Of a DNA stretch of 64,000 nt, positions 10,789 through 18,101 are shown one piece after another; position 1 is the first letter of the stretch; each line of letters begins with the position of its first letter. Below the pieces are notes generated by a model. That model searched no databases and was not told the origin of the DNA. It was given only the letters and a program-made list of their open reading frames with translations. The stretch spans positions 1,022,001-1,086,000 of the forward strand of contig NZ_CP045404.1 in assembly GCF_009363715.1 (NCBI RefSeq). The letters are read 5' to 3'. Origin of the DNA: Roseovarius sp. THAF9 (GTDB lineage Bacteria > Pseudomonadota > Alphaproteobacteria > Rhodobacterales > Rhodobacteraceae). Position numbers and translations under genes: made by a program.

Positions 10789-11802
10789 ATGACGAAAGAC
10801 TTCAAGACCCCGCTGAACATTCCCCTGACATCCGACGACTTGGAACTTGGCCTCAAGGTCGCTCAAGTCGGATTGGGCAAGGTGGATTACCGTGCCGACA
10901 CGCTGCGCTGCGATGCGCTGGCGGCGGAATTCTTCGGGCTGGACGCGGGCGTTGAAGTGTCGCGATCGGAATTGCACGCGCGGATCCACCCCGATGATTG
11001 GCCCCAGGTGCAAGAGGGACTGGAATGCCTGCTGTCGCCGGGCGATCCGTTGCAGGTGCTGGACATGACGCACCGTATTCTGACGCCGGATGGCCCGTTG
11101 CGCTGGGTCAATGCGCGCAAGCAGGTGACCTATGATGCCGAGGGAATGCCGGTGGAAGGGGTGTTCGCCGTTGTCGATATCACCGCGCGGGAAATGGCCG
11201 AGCAGCGCGCGAAGTTCCTGATTGGCGAGCTGGGACATCGGGCGAAGAACCTGATCACGGTTGTATCGGGGATTGTCCGGCAGCTGGCGCGGCACTCGCC
11301 GCCCGAAGAGATTGCCGACCGCCTCCTGGCGCGTCTGGCAGCGCTGAGCCGCAACCAGGAAGCGATGATGCACGATGCCGGCAGCCGTTTCGGGCTGCGT
11401 CAGATCTTCACCGAGCAGGTCAAGCCCTTTGCGGGGGCGGCGCGGGAGCGGGTGGTGCTGAACGGGCCGGACCTGATGATTTCCAGCAACGCGGCGCAGA
11501 TCCTGGGCATGGTGACCCATGAGCTGGCCACGAACGCGGCGAAATACGGGGCCTTGTCGGAGGCCAGCGGACAGGTCGAGATGTCGTGGTCGGTCGAGGG
11601 GGACGAGCGGCCGGATTTCACGCTATCCTGGATCGAGCGGGGCGGGCCGGAGGTGAATGCGACGGCCAAGCCGGGCTTTGGCACGCAGGTACTGACGAAG
11701 CTGACCGAGGCGTCGCTCGGCGCCGAGACGGAGGTGTCGCTCGATCCGGAAGGCTTTGCGTTTCGCTTGCGGGCGCCTTTGAAGGCTTTGTCGTCGGATT
11801 AA
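10789..11802 (+). CDS. PAS-HWE sensor histidine kinase, orphan
   Basis: 337 residues, no membrane segment, so a cytoplasmic sensor. A PAS/PAC domain occupies about residues 15-140 (RIHPDDWPQVQEGL, LRWVNARKQVTYD, VVDITAREMAEQRA). The kinase core is of the HWE family: the phospho-acceptor box is ELGHRAKNL at about residue 147, the N-box reads HELATNAAKYGAL, and the diagnostic WxE follows as WIERGGP. HWE kinases often act through a partner receiver protein in the alphaproteobacterial general stress response, but none is encoded nearby. The PAS lacks the flavin-binding cysteine motif of LOV domains. The input is unknown. Confidence 0.88.
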   Translation: MTKDFKTPLNIPLTSDDLELGLKVAQVGLGKVDYRADTLRCDALAAEFFGLDAGVEVSRSELHARIHPDDWPQVQEGLECLLSPGDPLQVLDMTHRILTPDGPLRWVNARKQVTYDAEGMPVEGVFAVVDITAREMAEQRAKFLIGELGHRAKNLITVVSGIVRQLARHSPPEEIADRLLARLAALSRNQEAMMHDAGSRFGLRQIFTEQVKPFAGAARERVVLNGPDLMISSNAAQILGMVTHELATNAAKYGALSEASGQVEMSWSVEGDERPDFTLSWIERGGPEVNATAKPGFGTQVLTKLTEASLGAETEVSLDPEGFAFRLRAPLKALSSD

Positions 11803-12044
11803 CCGCCCTTGAGCCGGGCCAACAGGACGACCTCGCTGTCGGGCCGGATGGGCTGGAACCAGCTGTCGTTGTAGACACGCCCGTCGATGGAGACCGACAC
11901 GCCGCGGTCAAGCTGAGGTTTCAGGCCGGGATATTTTCGCGCCAGCCCGTCGAGCAGTTGGCGCAGGTTGTCGGCCTCGATCTCGACCTCGCGCCGGTCG
12001 TCGGTGAACTGGGCAAGCGAGCCCCATATCGTGACTTGTACCAT
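11799..12044 (-). CDS. MoaD/ThiS-like ubiquitin-fold protein with C-terminal Gly-Gly
   Basis: 81 residues starting at MVQVTIWGSL. The beta-grasp pattern is recognisable: an N-terminal strand pair, a helix (NLRQLLDGLARKYPG) and a VVLLARLKGG ending. The terminal diglycine is the feature adenylated and thiocarboxylated in sulfur carriers such as MoaD. It lies 180 bp downstream, on the same strand, of a three-gene molybdenum hydroxylase, so a part in molybdopterin sulfur transfer or maturation of that enzyme is plausible. Its stop overlaps the 3' end of the convergent kinase gene by 4 nt. It is a divergent member; the substrate pathway is unproven. Confidence 0.7.
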   Translation of the reverse strand: MVQVTIWGSLAQFTDDRREVEIEADNLRQLLDGLARKYPGLKPQLDRGVSVSIDGRVYNDSWFQPIRPDSEVVLLARLKGG

Positions 12045-12073
12045 GCCGGGTATCTTGGGGCGGGGAGGCCCCT

Positions 12074-12170
12074 GGTCAAGCCCGGGACGGAGTTTGCGAA
12101 GCATCTGGGCGTTGGCGCGCGGGGGCAGGCCCGGGACGCCTCCGGCGGGAGTATTTGGGGAACAATGAAA
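12074..12170. repeat. Cluster of dispersed intergenic repeat motifs
   Basis: Contains GGTCAAGCCCGGGACGG (12074-12090), matching half of the palindrome at 1123-1143, a second CCCGGGAC (about 12127), and CGCCTCCGGCGGGAGTATTT (about 12136-12155), which resembles the GGGATATTTTTAGCCAG stretch found on the minus strand upstream of puhE. These look like short repeats between operons; no coding sequence is evident. Confidence 0.4.
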
Positions 12171-12184
12171 GCCGAAGCGCGTGG

Positions 12185-12216
12185 GCGGCCCCGATCCGGG
12201 GGTGGGACGGGGCCGC
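12185..12216 (-). terminator. Hairpin downstream of the molybdenum hydroxylase operon
   Basis: Perfect 8-bp stem GCGGCCCC / GGGGCCGC with a 16-nt loop, just beyond the stop of the large subunit. No U-tract follows on the minus strand, so it may be a 3'-end stabiliser rather than an efficient intrinsic terminator. Confidence 0.4.
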
Positions 12217-12223
12217 GGTGGTC

Positions 12224-14476
12224 TTACGTGTCCTGCATCGCCTTCAGCACCTTGGGCGGGGACATGGGCAGGTCGGTCATGCGTACGCCTGCCGCCTCGG
12301 AGACCGCGTTGGCGATGGCCGCAAGGGGCGGTACGATGGAGGTTTCGCCCACCCCGCGCACGCCGTAGGGGTGGCCGGGGTTGGGGATTTCCAGGATCAC
12401 CGCGTCGATCATGGGCAGGTCGGAGGCCACGGGAATGCGGTAGTCGAGGAAGCCTGCGTTTTGCAGCGTGCCATCCTCGCCATAGATATATTCCTCGTTG
12501 AGTGCCCAGCCGATGCCTTGCGTGGCACCGCCCTGAAACTGGCCTTCGACGTAATCCGGGTGCACGGCCTTGCCGGCGTCCTGGAAGACGGTGTAGCGCA
12601 GGATCTTCACCGCGCCGGTGTCGGGATCGACCTCGGTGTCGACCATGTGCGTGGCGAAGGAAACGCCCGCGCCTTCGGGGTTGGCCTCGTGATGGCCGGC
12701 GATGGGGCCGCCGGTGTTCGACGCGATGGCGGCGATCTCGGCGAGGGTCATAGGGTTATGGCTGCCTGCATTGTGGCCGGTGGGGTGTACCGCACCGTCG
12801 CGCCATTCCACCGCGTCCTCGTCGATGTCCCAGAGCTTGGCGACGCGGCGGCACATCTCGCGCTTGGCGGCGCGGGCGGCCTCGATGGTGGCGAGGCCCA
12901 CGGCGAAGGTCACGCGGGAGCCGTCCGTGACCTCGTTCTGGCCCAGGCTGCCTGTGTCGGCGACGATGGTGCGGACCTTGTTGTAGGGGATGCCCAGTTC
13001 CTCGGCCGCCATCATCGACATGGAGGCGCGGGAGCCGCCGATATCGGGATTGCCCTCGGAGACCGTGACCGTGCCGTCCGGCGTGACGTTGAGCGTCACA
13101 CAGGTGTCGCCGCCGAAGTTGAACCAGAAGCCGCAGGCGACGCCGCGGCCCTGATTGGGGCCCAAGGGGGCCGTCCAATGCGGGTGATCCTTGGCGGTGC
13201 GTAGCGTCGCCTCCAGCCCGATGGCGGGGTAGGTGGGGCCATAGGACGCCTTGGTGCCTTCGCGGGCGGCGTTTTTCAGGCGCACTTCAAGTGGGTCGAG
13301 GCCGAGGCCCTTGGCCAGTTCGTCGATGGCGGATTCCACCGCGAAGGCGGCCATGGGCGCGCCGGGGGCGCGGTAGGCGGCCTGTTTCGGGCGGTTGCTG
13401 ACGATATCCCAGCCGACGGTTTTCACGTTTTCCAGGTCATAGGGCGCGAAGGCGGACATGGAGCCCATTTCCACGGGCGAGCCGGGATAGGCGCCGCCCT
13501 GGTAGCGCAGTTCGGCGAAGCCGGCGGTGATGCGGCCGTCCTTGGTCATGCCGATGCGGATATCGACCGATGAAGACGCCGTAGGGCCGGTGGCGCGCAG
13601 CACCTCGGAGCGGGTCATGACCATCTTGACCGGGCGGCTGGATTTCTTGGCCAGCATCAGCGCCACGGGTTCGAGGAACACGGTGGTCTTGCCGCCGAAG
13701 CCACCGCCGATTTCCGAGGCGGTGACGCGCAGCTGGCCCTGGTCCAGGCCCATGATGGCCGCGCAGGTGTTGCGCACCATGTAGTGCCCTTGGGTGCAGC
13801 ACCACAGATCGGCCTGGCCGTCCTGGCTCATCTGGGCGAGGCAGGCGTGGGGTTCAATATAGCCCTGGTGCGTGGCCTCGGTGCGGTAGCTGCGTTCGAT
13901 GACCTCGTCGGCTTGGGCCAGCCCGGCGTCGATGTCGCCGTGGCCGAACTCGTAGCGGGCCATGATGTTGGGCGAGGACCCTTCCGGCACGGATTCGTCG
14001 GCGCGGCCTTCGTGGAGGACGGGGGCGCTCTCGGCGATGGCCTTGTCGACGTCCGTCACATGATCGAGCACCTCGTAGTCGATCTTGATCGCCTTCAGCG
14101 CCTTCTTGGCGATGTGGCCCGAGCTGGCGGCGACGGCGGCGACGGCGTGACCGTCATAGAGCGCCTTTTCCCCCGCCATGCAATTGTCGAGAATGTCGGC
14201 GGTGGCATCGTCATCGGTGATCTGCGCGAAGTCGGCGCGGGTGACGACGGCGTGGACGCCCTCGATCGCTTCGGCGGCCGACGTGTCGATGGACTTGATC
14301 CGGGCGTGGGCGTGCGGGCTGCGCAGCACCTTCCCGATCAGCATACCCGGTGCGGTGATGTCGGCGCCGAAGCGGGCCTTGCCGGTGACCTTGTCGATGC
14401 CATCGGGGCGCAGGGGGCGCGTGCCGACGACCTTGAACTGTTGGGTGTCCAGAACCTGTTTGCTGTCGAGTGCCAT
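12224..14476 (-). CDS. Molybdenum hydroxylase, large molybdopterin-binding subunit (xanthine dehydrogenase family)
   Basis: 750 residues, usual for the separate large subunit. It holds the small aldehyde-oxidase/xanthine-dehydrogenase domain (about residues 20-130), then the Mo-cofactor domain with GGGFGGKT, the AYRAPGAP segment equivalent to the AYRGxGxP loop, and the catalytic-glutamate motif GVGETSIVPPL near the C-terminus. It would hydroxylate a heterocycle or oxidise an aldehyde with water as oxygen donor. Substrate residues do not let me name it. The ATG at 14476 shares a base with the stop of the 2Fe-2S subunit (TGATG); a GTG one codon earlier is possible. Confidence 0.88.
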   Translation of the reverse strand: MALDSKQVLDTQQFKVVGTRPLRPDGIDKVTGKARFGADITAPGMLIGKVLRSPHAHARIKSIDTSAAEAIEGVHAVVTRADFAQITDDDATADILDNCMAGEKALYDGHAVAAVAASSGHIAKKALKAIKIDYEVLDHVTDVDKAIAESAPVLHEGRADESVPEGSSPNIMARYEFGHGDIDAGLAQADEVIERSYRTEATHQGYIEPHACLAQMSQDGQADLWCCTQGHYMVRNTCAAIMGLDQGQLRVTASEIGGGFGGKTTVFLEPVALMLAKKSSRPVKMVMTRSEVLRATGPTASSSVDIRIGMTKDGRITAGFAELRYQGGAYPGSPVEMGSMSAFAPYDLENVKTVGWDIVSNRPKQAAYRAPGAPMAAFAVESAIDELAKGLGLDPLEVRLKNAAREGTKASYGPTYPAIGLEATLRTAKDHPHWTAPLGPNQGRGVACGFWFNFGGDTCVTLNVTPDGTVTVSEGNPDIGGSRASMSMMAAEELGIPYNKVRTIVADTGSLGQNEVTDGSRVTFAVGLATIEAARAAKREMCRRVAKLWDIDEDAVEWRDGAVHPTGHNAGSHNPMTLAEIAAIASNTGGPIAGHHEANPEGAGVSFATHMVDTEVDPDTGAVKILRYTVFQDAGKAVHPDYVEGQFQGGATQGIGWALNEEYIYGEDGTLQNAGFLDYRIPVASDLPMIDAVILEIPNPGHPYGVRGVGETSIVPPLAAIANAVSEAAGVRMTDLPMSPPKVLKAMQDT

Positions 14477-14955
14477 CACGATGCCTTTCTGAGGTCGGCG
14501 GCCGTGTCGAGCACGGCGCGGATGATCTTGTCATAGCCCGTGCAGCGGCAGAGGTTGCCGGCGAGCCAGTAGCGGGCCTCTTCCTCGGTCGGGTCTGGGT
14601 TCTTTTCCAAGAGCGACTTGGCCGCGACGAGGATGCCCGGGGTGCAGATGCCACACTGAAGGGCGGCATGTTCGATGAACTTCTGTTGCAGGGGATGAAG
14701 CTGGTCGCCGTCGGCCATGCCTTCGATGGTTTCGATCTCGGCGCCTTCGGCTTCGGCCCCCAGCATCAGGCAGGAACAGACGAGGCGGCCATTGACGGTG
14801 ACCGAGCAGGCACCGCAATCGCCGGTGCCGCAGCCTTCCTTGGAGCCGGTCATGCCAAGACGGTCGCGCAGGACGTCGAGCAGGGTTTCATCCGGCTCGC
14901 AGAGATATTCCGTGGGGTCGCCGTTGATCTTGGTGGTGACGTGGATGTTGCTCAT
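14476..14955 (-). CDS. Molybdenum hydroxylase, small 2Fe-2S subunit
   Basis: 159 residues with both iron-sulfur clusters of the family. The plant-ferredoxin-type cluster is ligated through CGTGDCGACSV and the later SCLML cysteine; the second cluster through QCGICTPG and LCRCTGYDKI. It passes electrons from the molybdenum centre to the FAD subunit. It is located between the FAD subunit (6-nt gap) and the large subunit (1-nt overlap), forming one operon. The family is certain; the physiological substrate is not. Confidence 0.93.
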   Translation of the reverse strand: MSNIHVTTKINGDPTEYLCEPDETLLDVLRDRLGMTGSKEGCGTGDCGACSVTVNGRLVCSCLMLGAEAEGAEIETIEGMADGDQLHPLQQKFIEHAALQCGICTPGILVAAKSLLEKNPDPTEEEARYWLAGNLCRCTGYDKIIRAVLDTAADLRKAS

Positions 14956-14961
14956 GGGGGC

Positions 14962-15819
14962 TTATCCTTCTGCGCGGGTCTTGGCGATGGCTGCAGCGCG
15001 GCGGGCCAGCACGCCGGCGACGTGGGTGCGGAACTCGACCGTGCCGCGCTTGTCGGCGATGGGGGAGGCGGCGGCGGAGCAGGCCTTGGCCAGTGACTCC
15101 ATCGCGGCGTTGTCAAGCTTGGTTCCTAGGATAGCCTGCGCCGCGGCGTCGACCAGCATGACCTTGGGGCCCACGGCGCCCAGCGAGACGCGGGCGTCGG
15201 TGCAGGTGCCGTTCGCATCGAGCGCGAGCGACAGGCCGCAGCCCACCACGGCGATGTCCATCTCGGTGCGCGGGATGAAGCGCAGGTAGGCGTCGCCCGA
15301 GCGGTCGGGCTTGGCGGGCAGGAAGATCGAGGCGACGAATTCGCCTTTCTCCAGCGAGGTCTTGCCGGGGCTGGTGGGAATATCCTCGACCGGCACGTCA
15401 CGGGTGCCATTCGGCCCGGCGACGCGGGCGGTGGCGCAGACGGCGACCATTGCCGGGACGGAGTCGGCGGCAGGCGAGGCGTTGCAGAGGTTGCCGGCGA
15501 GCGTGCAGCGGCCCTGTATCTGGGTGGAGCCGATGAGGTCGGCGGCCTCGCAGACGCCGGGGTAGTCGGCCTTGAGCTCGGCGTGCTCGTTCATTTCGGC
15601 CGAAGAGACCGCGGCGCCGATGCGCCAGCCGCCGTCCTCGGGCGTGATCTGGCGCAGGTCGTCGATGCGCTTGATGTCGAGGATGCTGTCCGGCTCGGCG
15701 TCGCCGGAGCGCAGGCGGACGAGCAGGTCGGTGCCGCCGGCGAGCACGCGGCAGTCGCCGGGATCGCCGCTGAGCAACTGGATGGCGTCATCCAGCGTGG
15801 TTGGCGCGAGGTAGCGCAT
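14962..15819 (-). CDS. Molybdenum hydroxylase, medium FAD-binding subunit
   Basis: 285 residues of the CoxM/xanthine-dehydrogenase FAD subunit type. The FAD pyrophosphate-binding motif appears as VLAGGTDLLVRLRSGDAEP at about residue 22 and the second as CTLAGNLCNASPAADSVPAM at about residue 104. It accepts electrons from the 2Fe-2S subunit and passes them to NAD or another carrier. First gene of the operon, with a GAGG site 8 nt before the ATG. Upstream is the LysR gene on the same strand, 154 bp away. Confidence 0.92.
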   Translation of the reverse strand: MRYLAPTTLDDAIQLLSGDPGDCRVLAGGTDLLVRLRSGDAEPDSILDIKRIDDLRQITPEDGGWRIGAAVSSAEMNEHAELKADYPGVCEAADLIGSTQIQGRCTLAGNLCNASPAADSVPAMVAVCATARVAGPNGTRDVPVEDIPTSPGKTSLEKGEFVASIFLPAKPDRSGDAYLRFIPRTEMDIAVVGCGLSLALDANGTCTDARVSLGAVGPKVMLVDAAAQAILGTKLDNAAMESLAKACSAAASPIADKRGTVEFRTHVAGVLARRAAAIAKTRAEG

Positions 15820-15973
15820 GGGGAGACCTCTTGGCTTGGGGTGAGTCTGATGTCGACCGACAGTTAAACAGGCGGCGCGGGGCTTGCCAAGGCGGTGCTG
15901 CTGCGCGCGTCGGATTTGAGCATGTGGGCGGCGAGAAATGCAAAGGTCGAGGCGCGAAAGAGGGCGGAGCGTG

Positions 15974-16855
15974 TCAGGTTTCGGCCCGCAGCAGGCTCTG
16001 GGCCAGTTGACGCGCGGCCGGTTCGGCGGTGTCGCGCAGGATGAGGTAGTAGCCGAAGGGCGTGGTGACGGCGGTGTCGATGGGGCGGACGAGGCGGCCG
16101 GTCGTCAGGTCCTCGGCCAGTTGGCCTTCCCAGGCGAGCGCGACGCCGAGGCCCGCGCGGGCGGCATCCAGAAGCGCCATGTAGCTGTTGGTGCGCATCA
16201 GCGTGGTCGCACGGGTGGGATCAAGCCCGGCCTCGGTCAGCCAGATGCCCCAGTTCATCCAGTTCCAGTGCGTGTAATCGAGGTCGATGAGCGGGGCGGA
16301 GAGAAGGTCTTCGGGTGTGCCGAGCGGGGTGTGCGCGAGGAAGTCCGGGGTGCAGACAGGAAAGACCGCGTCGGCGAAGAGCCGCGTGGCGGTGAAGCCG
16401 GGCCAGTCGCCCGCGCCGTGCAGGAGGGCGATATCCGCCGTCAGAAGCTCGGCTTCCGTGTCGGAGGCCAGCAGGTCGAGCATGAGCGGCGGGCTGTCTG
16501 CCAGGGCTGGTGCCAGGCGGGGGGCGAGCCAGAGCTGGGCCATCGAGGTATCCGCGCCGAGGCGTATGCGGGGGCGGTCGTCGCGCTGTCTGAGGGCGCG
16601 GGTGGCCGCCGTCATGTGCTGAAGCGCGGCGCGGACGCCGATCAGCAGTTCGCGGCCCTCGGGGGTGAGAGTGATGGTGCGGTGGCCGCGTTCGAACAGT
16701 TGCGTGTCGAGCAGGGCCTCGAGCTTGCGCACACGCTGGGAGATGGCGGATTGGGTGACGGACAGCTCGTCGGCAGCGCGCGTAAAGCTGCCGAGGCGTG
16801 CGGCGGCCTCGAACGGTTCCATCAGGTCCAGCGGTGGCAGATGTGGTTTTGGCAT
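15974..16855 (-). CDS. LysR-family transcriptional regulator
   Basis: 293 residues. The winged helix-turn-helix at about residues 8-66 carries the LysR pattern (AARLGSFTRAADELSVTQSA followed by ISQRVRKLEALLDTQLFER). The C-terminal LysR substrate domain includes the tail GYYLILRDTAEP. The overall type resembles GcvA-like regulators of amine catabolism. It is divergent from the Rieske oxygenase across a 91-bp gap holding paired TCATGA palindromes, so it most likely controls that operon and itself. The inducer is unknown. Confidence 0.88.
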   Translation of the reverse strand: MPKPHLPPLDLMEPFEAAARLGSFTRAADELSVTQSAISQRVRKLEALLDTQLFERGHRTITLTPEGRELLIGVRAALQHMTAATRALRQRDDRPRIRLGADTSMAQLWLAPRLAPALADSPPLMLDLLASDTEAELLTADIALLHGAGDWPGFTATRLFADAVFPVCTPDFLAHTPLGTPEDLLSAPLIDLDYTHWNWMNWGIWLTEAGLDPTRATTLMRTNSYMALLDAARAGLGVALAWEGQLAEDLTTGRLVRPIDTAVTTPFGYYLILRDTAEPAARQLAQSLLRAET

Positions 16856-16874
16856 AAGCTTGGCTTGGGCAAAT

Positions 16875-16900
16875 TCATGAGAAAAGAGCGTTTGTCATGA
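16875..16900. promoter_or_regulatory. Paired TCATGA palindromes between LysR gene and Rieske gene
   Basis: TCATGA at 16875-16880 and again at 16895-16900, 20 bp apart, that is about two helical turns on the same DNA face. They lie midway in the divergent intergenic region, where a LysR activator would be expected to bind. Candidate only. Confidence 0.35.
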
Positions 16901-16946
16901 TCCCCGGTAATGGCTGAGACTGTCAACAGCCAGATCGGAGTAAGCC

Positions 16947-18101
16947 ATGACCCTGCAGACGTTGAACCTGATGCCCGGCGACATGCCGTTCCGGGCCGAT
17001 CCGAAGAATTCCTATACCTTGCCGGCGCGGTTCTACCACGACCCGGATATCTGGGCGGCGGAGAAAGACGCGATCTTCTACAAGACCTGGTACTATGCCG
17101 GGCATGTGAGCCAGGTCGCCGAGCCGGGGCAGTTCCTGACCGTGAAGATCCACGAGCAGAACGTCTTCGTGGCGCGCAGCCGGACAGGCGAGCTGAACGC
17201 GTTCTTCAACGTGTGTCCGCACCGGGGGCATGAGTTGGTCAGTGGGACAGGCAAGAAGAACATCATCACCTGCCCCTATCACGCCTGGGCGTTCGACTTT
17301 GACGGCAACCTGCGGTCGGCGCGGAATACCGAGAATGTCGAAGGCTTCCGGAAAGAGGAGTTTTCGCTGAAGCCGGTGAAGGTGGAGGTGTTCTGTGGCC
17401 TCGTTCTGGTCAATCTGGATGAAAATGCAACGCCATTCGCCGAACAGATGGGCGAATTGGAGTCCGAGATCCGACATTATGTCCCTTCGGTCGACGATTT
17501 GCAGTTCGCGCAGCGCGACACCTACGAGGTGGACGCGAACTGGAAAGTGCTGATGGACAACTTTCTGGAATGCTATCACTGCGCGCCGGCGCATCATGAT
17601 TTTGTCGATCTGGTGGACATGGACAGCTACCGCACGATCACTTGTGGCCTCTATTCCAGCCAATGTGCCGGGCAGCCGCGGACGATGAACGCGCGGGCCT
17701 ACAAGTTCGAGGCGGGTGACGTTGATTTCGGGTATGCGGGTTGGTTCGTGTGGCCGAACTTCACCATCTGGGCCTATCCGGGCGAGGCGAACCTGTCGGT
17801 TTTGCAAATGAACCCTACCGCGCCGGAACACTGCGTCGAGTACCAGGACTGGTTCGTGAAGGACGGCGAGGTCACGCAGCAACTGCGCGATGCGATCAAC
17901 TATCAGAAGGACGTGTTGCAGCCCGAGGATATCGGATTGTGCGAGAGCGTGCAGAAGGGGCTGAAATCCAGCGGGTACAACCAGGGGCGTTTCGTCGTGG
18001 ACGAGGGGCTGACCGAGTTGAGCGAGCACGCGGTGCACCATTTCCAGAAGCTGGTGGCCGATGCGCTGGGCGCGCGGCTGGATCCGGAGGCGGGCGCATG
18101 A
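16947..18101 (+). CDS. Rieske non-haem iron oxygenase, quaternary-amine type
   Basis: 384 residues, like the oxygenase subunits of glycine betaine (GbcA), choline and carnitine monooxygenases. The Rieske 2Fe-2S ligands are CPHRGHE and, 15 residues on, CPYHAW (about residues 91-115). The mononuclear iron site appears as ECYHCAPAHHDFVD at about residue 209, with the bridging aspartate in VLMDNFLE. It hydroxylates an N-methyl or trimethylammonium carbon using O2. No reductase (GbcB-like) gene is in the window, so electrons must come from elsewhere. A GGAG site lies 7 nt before the ATG, and the stop overlaps the next gene. Substrate unassigned. Confidence 0.85.
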   Translation: MTLQTLNLMPGDMPFRADPKNSYTLPARFYHDPDIWAAEKDAIFYKTWYYAGHVSQVAEPGQFLTVKIHEQNVFVARSRTGELNAFFNVCPHRGHELVSGTGKKNIITCPYHAWAFDFDGNLRSARNTENVEGFRKEEFSLKPVKVEVFCGLVLVNLDENATPFAEQMGELESEIRHYVPSVDDLQFAQRDTYEVDANWKVLMDNFLECYHCAPAHHDFVDLVDMDSYRTITCGLYSSQCAGQPRTMNARAYKFEAGDVDFGYAGWFVWPNFTIWAYPGEANLSVLQMNPTAPEHCVEYQDWFVKDGEVTQQLRDAINYQKDVLQPEDIGLCESVQKGLKSSGYNQGRFVVDEGLTELSEHAVHHFQKLVADALGARLDPEAGA

